The notes below the pieces were generated by a model. The model was not told where the DNA came from. It saw only the letters and a program-made list of their open reading frames with translations, and made no database searches. A DNA stretch of 64,000 nt, taken from contig OZ010616.1 of NCBI GenBank assembly GCA_963932145.1, positions 55,972,621-56,036,620 of the forward strand, read 5' to 3'. Below are positions 31,641 through 41,965 of the stretch, piece by piece (the stretch's first letter is position 1; every line of letters starts with the position of its first letter). The translations under genes and the position numbers were made by a program. The stretch comes from Acanthosepion lycidas. Its lineage: Eukaryota > Mollusca > Cephalopoda > Sepiida > Sepiidae.

Positions 31641-32260
31641 TTTTCCTAGTTAATGTGAATAAGTGTTGTTCCCGGCCTGTTTCCGGCATTTTCTTTTGTT
31701 ATGATCCAGGTTGAGATTCCCAACCTCCCCAGTTTGTTTGTTTTTCTCCCCTTTTTCATATCAGCTGGGTCAGACTTTGTTTTTACCCACTCCGCTGTTT
31801 ATTTTTTCTTCCCCACTCCATTAGTGAGTGCGCTGCCTAATTCTGTTTATCGGCAGAATACAGCGGCCACTTTTATTTTGAGGGGTGGACGGGTCTTACT
31901 AACGTTTGTTTTGTTTTAGTTTGTTTTTGTTTTACATTTTTGGTTAGTTTGTGGAGTTCATTCCCTCCCCCTGCCATTTCATATTTCATTAAATTTTTAT
32001 ATATTTTTCTATTTAAACATTTAAGATTTTTATATCAAGGAGTGTTTTTGTATGTTCCCCTTGTAAATATGTGGTATTGTGGTATATGTAGTATTGAATG
32101 GTGATGAATGAGTTCTTGTGGTAAATCGATCAATTGTATTGGATGAATGGGGGTTTTGATCGTGATTAACTGGTTAATCAATAGTTAACGAAAACCAGTC
32201 TTTTCCCCCCCCACTGCCCAATGCCAAAATTATTGTATTTTATACAGTAATAAATATACT
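31641..32260 (+). mobile_element. Probable 3' UTR of the Tx1-like LINE
   Basis: T-rich, non-coding sequence directly after the C-terminal domain, with no other recognisable content. It ends near AATAAATATAC at about 32250. The boundary is uncertain. Confidence 0.35.
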
Positions 32261-32269
32261 TTCCCCACT

Positions 32270-32890
32270 TGCCCCAAGATGTAGTACCACGTGGAAATAA
32301 CGTTAATTTCCCCGGTCCACTGACGACTGAACTCTCTTTTCACTTTCCAATGCATAGCGTTCGCACTTGTCTTCCAAAATCATCCACCAATGAAGTAAAC
32401 CAACTTTACTTCTTTTTTTTTTTTGTCGGTCCAACTCAGCGAAAAGCTGACTTGAGCTGGACCGTTATAACGATACTTATATTTACATATCCTAACTTTT
32501 GTACCAAAAAAGAAAACGTACATGCCCAAGAGAAAATGAGAAACTTGTTTTCCTTATATAACAAAAAAGAGAATAAATAGTCGTAGCAGAAACCCTGATT
32601 TTTATATGTTGCTTCTACATTAATTGTTTACATATGAACAGGCCCTGCCACCTACAATACATAAGCACGCAAACATTTAAATGTCATAGATACCAAAGTT
32701 TGTTGGAGCGTTTAAATGAATACTTTCTAACATATGTCTTTTCTCTAAGCATTGGTTTTATTCTATCTATAAAGGTGTGTCTTTATAAGTTGATATATCA
32801 ATAGTGAAATATTTTTTATCAGAATTTTTTTGTTTATGGTATCTCACCATACATTTCAACAGTTTTGGGCGATATGTTTTAATGCTATAT
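32270..32890. other. Gene-free stretch
   Basis: AT-rich. Includes a short inverted repeat GTCCAACTCAGCGAAAAGCT/AGCTGGAC at about 32428-32461. Otherwise nothing recognised. Confidence 0.35.
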
Positions 32891-32894
32891 ATAG

Positions 32895-33287
32895 GAGGCA
32901 CGTAATGGATAGCGGCTTGGATTAAGGAATCGGAGAGCCGAGTTCGAATTCCAGTCGAATCCACTACATTCACTAACGTGCCAGTACCCTTGGGAAAGAT
33001 GTGAATCCTCTTAATATGGGTAAATAGCAAGACAGACTGGGTTCTATAGCCTTGGATGGCAACTGGTCTAGGAGAAGAACAACTCTGAATTCAAAGCCTG
33101 CGGAGGGTCGTTTGGGGACCTTGTGGCACTTAGTGCACCAGGTCTCTATATTCGGCCCTTCAAAAAGTGTGGTTGGTTCTGCACGAAACCTTCACCACTA
33201 TAATCAAATCTCGTGCTGTTTCGGGCTGTCAGTTTCCTAGGAATCGATCTGCTTGACCCTCATACGTCGAATATCGATGGGTGAGTC

Positions 33288-33290
<3 letters not shown>
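32895..33290 (+). repeat. Full-length SINE (tRNA-Arg-like head, LINE-like tail)
   Basis: The head has GTAATGGATAGCGGC (A-box region) and GAGTTCGAATTCC (B box). The body has ACCCTTGGGAAAGATGTGAA, CTTGGATGGCAACTGGTC, and ACAACTCTGAATTCAAAGCC followed by GTGGCACTTAGTGC. The tail CCCTCATACGTCGAATATCG closes as a hairpin and is followed by (TA)n. The tail equals that of the LINE at 14721-14753. tRNA-Arg-related SINEs are known from octopus (from memory). RNA polymerase III transcription from the internal boxes is inferred. Confidence 0.8.

Positions 33291-33319
<29 letters not shown>
33291..33319. repeat. (TA)n tail
   Basis: Directly follows the SINE 3' hairpin. Confidence 0.9.
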
Positions 33320-33322
<3 letters not shown>

Positions 33323-33411
33323 GCGTTAAAATGTAGAATGTAATCTGTTGCAGTAATGCAGTCATGTTTCTGCTATTTCAAAAATATTTCAGTATTGATT
33401 TTCTAAGCGCA

Positions 33412-33520
33412 ACTTAGATGTGGCACGAGGCCGAAAGAATGGGGCACCCAGTAAGGATCGAACTCTGTAATGGTTATAGCGAGACAAGTTTGTTATCCAT
33501 TACACCCCGCCGACCATAAA
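33412..33520 (-). repeat. tRNA-Arg-like SINE or tRNA pseudogene, minus strand
   Basis: Minus strand: GGGGTGTAATGGATAAC (A box, tRNA-Arg-like), GAGTTCGATCC (B box), then GGGTGCCCCA closing a GGGG/CCCC stem. It ends with CGGCCTCGTGCCACATC, a phrase shared with the GC-rich repeats at 19380 and 21230. Confidence 0.65.
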
Positions 33521-33869
33521 CAAGCTGTCATGAAATAACTGAGGTCACCATTCACTTATGTAGCGATACAAATAGGTGTACGAACTTTTTGTGACAATCT
33601 AACTGGGCTTATATTGCTGCTTTTAGCGGCTCTTGGAAATAATGTTGTTTGTACATGAGCAGTATTCAGTTGTTTTGATATAGCTACTACCCAAGGCCAT
33701 GGGGAGAATGAGAATGTAGTAACTTCCTGCTACAACAGTCGCAGCACAAACAGACGATTGACTGTAGTGGATATAAGTAGCAGTACTATGTGTCCGCTAC
33801 GCAAACCGGATACAGCTATGCAGGGCGGATGCAAGAATCGTGCCCCTCACTGAATCTATGATACGGGAT
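33521..33869. other. Gene-free stretch
   Basis: No recognised content. Confidence 0.35.
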
Positions 33870-34310
33870 CCCCCCGAATCTATGATACGCCGCCAACTCT
33901 ATATTCATAAGGTAGTATTGATATAAAATACAAATTTTATTGTAACCTAATTATGTACAATAATAGAAAATATGCAATACAGGTGACCAATTAAACTAGA
34001 AAAATTATAAATAAATACAATATATCTAAATATAAATTAGAGTCATGTCATAATAAATCATTCTATATTAAATCAACAATGTTGTTCGGCAATTTTTAAA
34101 ATCAATCTGAGATTTTTCTTGTTAAAAAATTGAATGATATGTAAATTTTATATAGTCTTTATTCCGAGACTTAGTACGAGCAAAACAAATTCACGGATTT
34201 GGAGTAAAAAAAAAAAGAAAGCTCCCAGGATGACCTCAAAATTCACGAAAAATTTCCCTCCTATAATAGTCAATTGTGCATTGTTTCATTTGTAACGTAT
34301 ATAAATCATA
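33870..34310. repeat. Dispersed repeat (partner of 5040-5470)
   Basis: Collinear with 5040-5470 over about 400 bp (see that entry). Confidence 0.7.
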
Positions 34311-34314
34311 CTTA

Positions 34315-34558
34315 TAAAATCCAGGTTGTGTGTGTGTGTGTACGTTTATATATTGGATCAGATTTCATACATTTTTTAACCGATTTCAACAAAACTTCAC
34401 AGGACTACGTAAAATTACTTTGCGGTGGTTCTGACAGCGCCAAAAATTGGAAAAACAATTGTTTATGTACGAAATCAATTTGAAAACACGATTAAGAGGC
34501 ATCGCGAGAATGAAAGGGGGACAACTCATATCGAGTTATACTTATTATAAAACCCAGG

Positions 34559-34589
<31 letters not shown>

Positions 34590-34968
34590 CGTTTATATAT
34601 GGGATCGGATTTCCTACATTTTTCAACCGATTTCAACAAAACTTCACTTTTTTTTGGCAGGTAGTGTTTCTTATTGTCTTGCACACTTTTTTCTTTATTT
34701 TTACATTCAGAATGCTTTAAAAATTCCATTTACAAGACAATTGTTTATAATAAAATTCTATTCAATCAGAGACTCATAACGATTGAAAACAATGTTTTTG
34801 TTTGAGTTTGACAAATTCGTAAAAAAAAAATAATAATAATTAAGACATGAGTGTCCGTCAACCTTAAACAAAAATCTTTGTCAATTTTATTTTTCAGTCT
34901 TTTTGATGGTCGATACTTGATCTATCTCTTACTGTTACATCCCCGGGCAACACCGGCCTCTACTGCTA
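34315..34968 (+). mobile_element. Helentron/Helitron-like remnant
   Basis: Starts with AAATCCAGG plus a (TG)n run and GATTTCATACATTTTTTAAC, CCGATTTCAACAAAACTTCA. This start is repeated at about 34550-34645, so one end is nested in or duplicated behind another. The right side has CCCCGGGCAACACCGG followed by CTACTGCTAGT at about 34940-34968, a hairpin-plus-CTAG-type 3' end of the kind seen in Helentrons. No Rep/helicase coding is present. Confidence 0.45.
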
Positions 34969-35139
34969 GTGTAGGTATAAAAGAAAGTAAATGGCGGGAG
35001 GTTAGAGGATACTACGCACCAGCCTTGCAGGTATGTCCAATGAAAAATTCATACTCATATGGACCTGTATCAACAAGACTGTTACTATCCATACTGTTAT
35101 TCTCACTGCAAACACTATCTTTTAACCATTCGACCCCCG

Positions 35140-36600
35140 CTGACTACGAGTGCAATTTACAGACCATTCAACCAGTAACAAAAAGTTTTGGTTAAAAAAT
35201 AACAAATACATCTTCAACAGTCTGATCTCAGCTTCACAACTCAGGAAAACTAAACACACAAAGAGACTAAACAAAACTAAACCACGTGAGGTGCATTTCT
35301 CCACAGCGATATTCAGAAAAAAAAACGAAAGTTACAAAATTTATTGTTACGAAGCTTCCGACAGTATAGAAGACGCTTATGATATTTTCGTCATTTTAGC
35401 AAACAGCCCACAAGTGTATTTTATATAGCTAGAAACAATTTTTATGACACTTCTCCGACAACTCCAAAATTTAACCAGTAACCAGCTTAGACGATAGCTT
35501 CATGAGGTTCATATACCTGCAAAACTGCCTCAACAATGGCAAATATTTTAATCCTCCGTGGGAGATGAACACCTAGAAAACTTGACAGATATGCCGGACA
35601 AGGTAATGAATACCATGCTAATGAATCAGCTAGTCTTAGGCGCATGGTTTCTGGACGACAACGATGAAGTAAGCCCAACTACACGCTGAGAAAAAAAAAG
35701 CTTGTAAAATAAATGGAAGGGTTGACAAATATGGCGGACAAGTTAATGAATACCATGCTAATGAATCAGCTAGTCTTGGGCGCATGGTTTCTGGACGAAA
35801 TCGATAAAGTAAGCCCAACTACACGCTGAGAAAAAAAAAGCTTGTAAAATAAATGGAACAGTTGACAAATATGGCGGACAAGTTAATGAATACCATGCTA
35901 ATGAATCAGCTAGTCTTGGGCGCATGGTTTCTGGACGACAACGATGAAGTAAGCCCAACTACACGCTGAGAAAAAAAAGCTTGTAAAATAAATGGAACAG
36001 TTGACAAATATGGCGGACAAGGTAATGAATACCATGCTAAAGGATCAGCTAGTCTTGGGCGCAAGGTTTCTGGACGAAATCGATGAAGTAAGCCCAACTA
36101 CACGCTGAGAAAAAAAAAAGCTTGTAAAATAAATGGAACAGTTGACAAATATGGCGGACAAGTTAATGAATACCATGCTAATGAATCAGCTAGTCTTGGG
36201 CGCATGGTGTCTGGACGACAACGATGAAGTAAGCCCAACTACACGCTGAGAAAAAAAAGTTTGTAAAATAAATGGAAGGTTTGACAAATATGGCGGACAA
36301 GTTAATGAATACCATGCTAAAGGATCAGCTAGTCTTGGGCGCAAGGTTTCTGGACGACAACGATGAAGTAGGCTCAACTACACGCTGAGAAAAAAAGCTT
36401 GAAAAATAAACGGAAGAGTTGATAGCACATACGAAACAAAGGAAAAGACGATTTCATCGTCGTCTTTCCAGAAGTAGACAAGAGTTAAAGGGAAAATAAA
36501 ACACAGGTAGCAATATTTGCTTGTACCACAGAAGGTTCGGCCAACGATCTACTAGGTGCCCCACCCCATACAGTTATGAGTCACAGAGAAAAGAATAAAC
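35140..36600 (+). pseudogene. Gypsy element 3: gag remnant with internal satellite
   Basis: In shifting plus frames: TLLRQLQNLTSNQLRR, then HIPAKLPQQWQIF and DEHLENLTDMPDKVMN at 35440-35615. These match the gag capsid C-terminal pattern of a gypsy group (LRxLPxxxQxxL...LAxMADKIME). From 35575 on, this segment is multiplied as a 140-bp tandem repeat. After the repeat the zinc-finger-like end NICLYHRRFGQRSTRCPTPY is readable (36505-36565). Confidence 0.6.
35575..36420 (+). repeat. 140-bp satellite made from a gypsy gag segment, six copies
   Basis: TAGTCTTGGGCGCA-type landmark at 35631, 35771, 35911, 36050, 36191 and 36330, giving spacings of 140, 140, 139, 141 and 139. Each unit encodes (plus) the NMADKLMNTMLMNQLVLGAW segment of gag. 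Copies 4 and 6 share AGGATCAGC and GCAAGG where the others have ATGAATCAGC and GCATGG. This indicates a dimeric higher-order pattern in the last four units. Length differences come from an A-run. Minus-strand frames in this block are shadows. Confidence 0.88.
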
Positions 36601-38200
36601 CCACAGTTTTTGTCTACGAGACTTGATTATGCTTCAAAGGCAAGACGATTCTTTTATATTAATTACAGACAGCAATACGAAGATAACATTTCTAGTCAAT
36701 GGCGGACAACAAATATCATTTAATTTTACTTTCTTCAGAGAGTAAATTGATGAATCCGGAAAGGTTTACGTGTAGAGAACGGCTTCAACATCTACACTTA
36801 TGGATATAAAACATTGGATTTAGATTTACGGCAGGACTTTACATGGATCTTTTGTTATAGCCGTCATAACTACACTAATAACAGGTGACAACTTGCTGAT
36901 AGGTCTAAAGAAAAAAGTCATAACTAATTGACACGCTAACTTGTATAAAATGTATTGGTTTTCTTCTCCAATCAACGATACTTCTCAGCTCAGAAGTCGC
37001 TGGAACCGAATTTTGTCGAATCTGAGCGGACAAATCACGACATTACGAATCGAATCGAATTAATTGATCTCATGTTTTTTTTTTTTTTGTTTTTGTTTTT
37101 TTTTTTTACACTCTCATCGATTTGCTCATGACAAGCTTCAGATAACAAAACAGGAATTTTAACGAATCTTATAATATTTCACCCTCCGCCAGCAACTGGT
37201 CCTTATTACTATATATGGTAGTATATAGAAAAACAAACATGGTGATGTTGTGGTGACTACCGTAGACTAAATTACTGGGTTGGATCGATTTCCGATTTTT
37301 AAAGTTTAGGATTTCACTACCTATACGGTGTTACCATATTTTAAAAATTCCATCAGAATCATGTCTATCAACAAATACCGGTAGACGAAAAAGGCATTAA
37401 AAAAAAAAAAGAACAGCGATTACGACATCTTTTGGATTGTTTGGATTTTGATGTTTCCTGTTTGGATTTGGAAACACAGCACAGAATGTTCAACAGTTTA
37501 AGAATCAAGTTCTTTAAAGACTTGACTCAGTTTTCTCCTAAATTGATGGTGTCTTTATTATCAGTACTTCAACAGAAAAACATAAATGTTATCTACTAGA
37601 AGTTTTTGAAAGATTTTGAAAATACGACGTTGTAGTGAACCCTATAAAATGTAAATTCGGCTTAATCTGAGTTTGACTACTTTAGGAGGCAGAATTGACA
37701 CAAATACACCATTTCAGTTATTTTCCAAGAAGACCCAAAGTTATTCATTTATTCCTAGTTCCAAAAACTTCATGTTTAATTTTTACCAAAAGTTAATCCT
37801 GAACTTACCTGGAATAATTTGATCATTGATAAATGTACTCCAAGGGAAAAAGAAAAAGAATTGTGATATAAAATTGTCTGAAACAGAGTTGTTAGTATTC
37901 AATTTGTCTAAAGAAAAGTTATCTGATATTAATAATGTTACCTTTCCTAATCAAAGAGTAGAACAGTCTTTACTGGCAGATGTTTCAGTATTGCCACAGT
38001 ATTCATCATATCAATGGTTACTCATATGATTTTTCTCCAAAAAATTGTCAGTAGATACTACCTAAGATACTACCTTCAAATAAGAATCGATGTCTGTCAA
38101 AAATGCCATCTGACATTTCCATCATTTTTCACTGTCTTTAATTGGAGCAATACAAACAGTCTACTCACCCCACAAGCTTAGAAATCCCAACTTCATCAGT
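36601..38200 (+). pseudogene. Gypsy element 3: protease, RT and RNase H remnants
   Basis: Protease: DDSFILITDSNTKITFLVNG at about 36635-36700, where the family DTGA has become NGGQ, followed by YGYKTLDLDLRQDFTWIF (36800-36855). The RT thumb region (KYDVVVNPIKCKFGL) lies at 37620-37670. The start of RNase H, NLSKEKLSDINNVTFPN and SLLADVSVLP, then SYQWLLI.FFSKKLS, lies at 37895-38060. The intervening RT core is lost or unreadable. No LTR identified. Confidence 0.62.
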
Positions 38201-38813
38201 CAATTTAGAACAGATATTCAAAATATAAAAAGTACTTATAATACTTTGGCAGAGATATGTCCAGCAATCAATTTCAAAGCTATTAAATTAGCATTAAAAG
38301 ATGATAAAGAAATAAAATCTTCTCTACAGAACAAAATTGTTTTCGTATATTTGAAGTGTAACACCCCAAAAAATGCCAGGATGCAGTCAACAAAATCTTC
38401 ATGATTACTTTTTTTTATGATAAATATCATTAATTTCTTTTTCACTTCAAACAAATATTTCTCTTCTTTATAAAACATAAAAAATTTCAATTATTTAATT
38501 GTAATTTAGAAAAAATATATTTGAATCCATTACAGCATTTGAAATTTATTTATTCATCTATTATTTTAAATTCAAAGAATTGAAAACATTTAAAATAAAA
38601 TGCTACTCATGTTGATTATAATGACTTTTTATTAATCCACTTTAAGTAATCTGAAGTGGATATATCCTATTTATTTTAATTAAATAATTTAACTGGTACA
38701 GTAAATGAAAACTTCAGTACAATGTTTGAAGACAGAATCCAAATTAATAATTAAATTTTATTGAACTAAAATATAAAGAAAAAGTTACAGTTGTTTTTTG
38801 TAAAATATTTCAT
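38201..38813. other. Gene-free stretch downstream of DNAAF6
   Basis: Very AT-rich, no recognised content. Confidence 0.4.
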
Positions 38814-38819
38814 TTTATT
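38814..38819 (-). promoter_or_regulatory. Candidate DNAAF6 polyadenylation signal
   Basis: AATAAA on the minus strand, about 136 bases after the DNAAF6 stop codon. Another AATAAA-type site lies near 38757. Choice between them is unknown. Confidence 0.4.
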
Positions 38820-38954
38820 GTAAATAGTTCTAAATTCAAAAACTGTGTTCATTTAATAAACAATGATAATTTTCTACTTAGAAAAAAGTTTTAATTTTTT
38901 TTTTAGTACTTGTATTTTATATGAAAAAGAATAAAAATACAATTCATACAATGG

Positions 38955-39081
38955 TCAGTAATTCAAGAAATCAAATTCTCTGTTCAATTTCAAAGTGACA
39001 ATTAGTGACTCTTGGTCAGAATCCCACTGTGCAGTACTTTCTTGTTCTTTCACTGGATTAGGTAGATGTAGACCAAGTTTG
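38955..39081 (-). CDS. DNAAF6: DNAAF6 (PIH1D3) terminal coding exon
   Basis: Follows an acceptor CTTTTTTTTGTAG and begins in phase 2, completing a TAC tyrosine with the previous exon. It encodes KLGLHLPNPVKEQESTAQ then WDSDQESLIVTLKLNREFDF and LNY, stop TGA at 38955-38957. This corresponds to the end of the CS-like (PIH1 C-terminal) domain, KLLITLP...ETLEITMTMKRELD in the vertebrate protein, and the protein ends at the equivalent place. DNAAF6 is a cytosolic HSP90 co-chaperone-type factor needed to assemble axonemal dynein arms for motile cilia and sperm flagella. The codon phase and length (127 nt) fit exactly. Confidence 0.88.
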
Positions 39082-39689
39082 CTACAAAAAAAAGTATTAA
39101 ATTCTTATCAACTGAAGCAGGAATAAAAAAAAAGTATTAAAAGAGAACAAATATAATAACAGATAATTTATGATAGATGTGCATTAAAAACATATAAATG
39201 TATGACTTTTGTATAAAACTACAAGGAACAAATGTTTTAATATCTATTTAAGCTCATTCAAGAACCATTCCCCAAAATACCAAACAATATACAAAATTAC
39301 AGTCTCAAGTCAATCTTTAAAATATCAAATATTCTCTATGGCCTATTTTCATAAAATATGTAGAAAACAATTAGAAAATTGGAAGTATATAATTAAATTT
39401 TTATGTTGAGCACTTTCTTATTATCTGAATTATAATGCTGACTTGACCTGATTAAAATAAGTGACTCATGTGAGATAAGTAAAGGATTATGTCAGTTGTT
39501 TGGATATGGCCTGAATATGAATGGTCAATGATCATTCGCTCTAAAAAAATTTAAAACAACTTAAATTGAGAATGATTTGAAAAATGCCAGAGCATCTGCA
39601 AGTCCTGACCATTATCTTTCATTCATTTACTCAGCTTGCCCATTTTGTATAACTGTGGTCAACACTTGTAATTTTGGTTCTTGGTGACA

Positions 39690-40160
39690 TTCAAAGTAAA
39701 ATAGTGCAATGGCTTCTTGGTTCGGTTTGCACCAGGAATTTTGAAGTTACCCATCCCTCCTTCCAGAAATTCTTCCATCCACTGGCAAAGTGCAGCTCCT
39801 ATGCCCAGACTGTATGAAGGCAGCTTGGCACAGGTGGGTTAGAGAGAGGCATTCTCCTTCACTAGTCAGGTTGGGAAACCCTTCTGAATACCTTCACTCA
39901 GCAAGTTGATGGCATTGGCCAAGGTGTGGTCAACACAGTACCCATGGGACTTCTTGGAGCCATGTGTGAGAGTTGGATGTAGGCAGTGGACATGTACAGT
40001 TTCACATCTCAATGCACCTGAGTAAAGCAGGGTCACCTGCTTTGTTGCAAAAGTACTACCACTGATGATATACCTCAAGACCTGACAAAACTTTACAAAA
40101 AATTTTACCCTTTTCACATCATGTAATCTTGTAAATCCGTCCATTTTGCACATCTGGTTT
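39690..40160 (-). pseudogene. Unassigned coding-like relic
   Basis: A minus-strand frame at 40153-39866 and its continuation in another frame give a coherent, less AT-rich peptide (HVHCLHPTLTHGSKKSHGYC, then LANAINLLSEGIQKGFPT). I do not recognise the family. The base composition and frame switch suggest a decayed transposon ORF, not a host exon. Confidence 0.3.
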
Positions 40161-40869
40161 TCTTACTCAAAACTGACATTACCACATTCATAGTTACACA
40201 ATATTTGCTTTGATATTTTTAATTCTTTCTACTGTTAGGAGAGTAAATAAATACTACCACAAAATTTCTCCTTGTACATAAAAGAGGTGATCCTCCCCAG
40301 ACTTCCTGAATACTTTAACAAAAATAGGAAGTGAACTATTGTCTCTTTTTCTACACACAGTGTTTAAAATCTACTAAACCCTTTTCTGGAATGCTAATTA
40401 TAGACTTAAAGAGCAAACTTCAACATCAAATCCTGTTTCTAGATTTCTTAAGATTTTTATTCTTTTTTCTCACTATCAAAATATCTATGTCCTTTAACTC
40501 AGTCCTAAATCAATTACAGATAATAATTGTAACTCTTCTTTGAAATTAAGAGAGTTTTCAACTTCAATAAATAGTGATGTATATAACTGACACGTAACAA
40601 GAAAAATGGACCATATTATTCCTTATTGTATAATCAAATTATCTTTATTCATATATAAATGATACTTTTATTTTTGCATTTTTCTACTTTTGTTTACTTC
40701 TTCCATAGCAATACAAAGTATATTTTTTTCAATAAAATCATATATTAGTAGACTGTCTTTATGCTTTAGTGAATAATGTATCAGAAATATGGTTACCCTT
40801 AAATTTTAAACCTGATCTTTTGCTATTCGTAGTTTTCATTCTAAGTTTTAGATGACAGAGCACAAGTTT

Positions 40870-40990
40870 TTTCAATCATTTCACCCCAAGCAAAGCAATA
40901 AAGCCACTAAGACACAAAGGGTTTATAAGGGTGAAAGAATAGGAGAAAAAGTAAACATTACTAAGGAAAGAGAATGATAAAAGAAGTTGA
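40870..40990 (-). repeat. LINE 3' tail, minus strand
   Basis: The complement of TCATTTCACCCCAAGCAAAG and AAAGCCACTAAGACACAAAG matches the 3' end at 15800-15850 (CTTGCTTGGGGTGAAA). Confidence 0.6.
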
Positions 40991-41529
40991 ATTAAGAAAA
41001 CAGAAGATAATAATTTACATTGCATTTAAATTTTTGAAGTTATAAGCATATCACAGAATAGAAACTCAGAAAATAAGACAAAGATACTCCAGATGAATCA
41101 AGAGTAGAACTGGAAGAGAATTTACAAGAAAAACAGAAGTTAATACGTCAAGTTGTGGGAAGAGAAGTATGATCAAAGATCTTACTCTTATTAGCACATT
41201 ATTATTACAGTGTCATCAGTAGTCATGAGAACCAAACTTGTTAGCGGCTATGTCAATGAATAAAGCCTCTTTGAGGACATGTTTACAATTAACTTTAAAT
41301 GATGCATCATCACAATTATATAAAAGGATAAACCTTTGCCAGTATTATCATCCTGCTATTATTGTAATTTTATATTTGATTCATATTTGAAATTAAACAG
41401 TAAAGGTATATCAAGAAAACACAGATTTATTTTTCTTCTAATAAATTTACTTGAAAAAACATTTGTCATCAATAAGAATACTTGAAAAAGCCAATGTATT
41501 TAAATTTAGCTCTAAATGTTCAAATCACA

Positions 41530-41672
41530 AACTTTTATAGAGAATAAATAAAAATATATAAACACATAGAATAAATAAAAATATATAAATACAGAATAAA
41601 TAAAAATATATAAACACATAGAATAAATATATAAACACAAACAATAAATAAAAATATATAAACACATAGAAC
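41530..41672. repeat. AT-rich tandem repeat, about 27-30 bp units
   Basis: AATAAATAAAAATATATAAA with CACATAG spacers, about five copies. Confidence 0.85.
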
Positions 41673-41767
41673 TAATTCATAAAGTGTCTACTTTCATTCT
41701 TTCTTTAACATTCCTCAGTAAAGGACTGCAATAGCCGCTTGTGTTTTAGACAGATTCAGAAACTCAT

Positions 41768-41965
41768 TTACACAGAACCTTTTATCTTTCTCAGTAAAGA
41801 ACTGCTTACTCCACTGACATGCCCCACCTGGTACCAAGTTGTACACCAGCTATGTGGAGCTTTTACCCACACTTGATCAGCCAAATCATACGGTGCACAT
41901 TCTTTTATCTGTTCAGTTGAACGTGTCACGTCAATGCCTCGTTGCATTTTTACCTTTCTTGAAAT
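41768..41965 (-). pseudogene. Gypsy element 1 family integrase C-terminal fragment
   Basis: Minus frame: RGIDVTRSTEQIKECAPYDL, ADQVWVKAPHSWCTTWYQVG, HVSGVSSSLL. It aligns with KGIDVAPRLEHTDPEIYRAG, DPVWVK and CSTQFKK in the element at 11150-11275, so it is a solitary fragment of that family in the intron. Confidence 0.75.

Noticed and set aside
33430..33505. Functional tRNA-Arg gene
   Set aside because: The acceptor stem relies on several G-U pairs and the anticodon arm is poor; the downstream phrase is shared with repeats, so a SINE or pseudogene is more likely.
35487..36377. Five similar 60-63 codon minus-strand proteins in a row, suggesting a gene cluster
   Set aside because: Shadow frames of the 140-bp gag-derived satellite; the real coding ancestry is on the plus strand.
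35575..36420. Possible CRISPR-like array
   Set aside because: Whole 140-bp units repeat without short-repeat/unique-spacer structure, and the DNA is animal.
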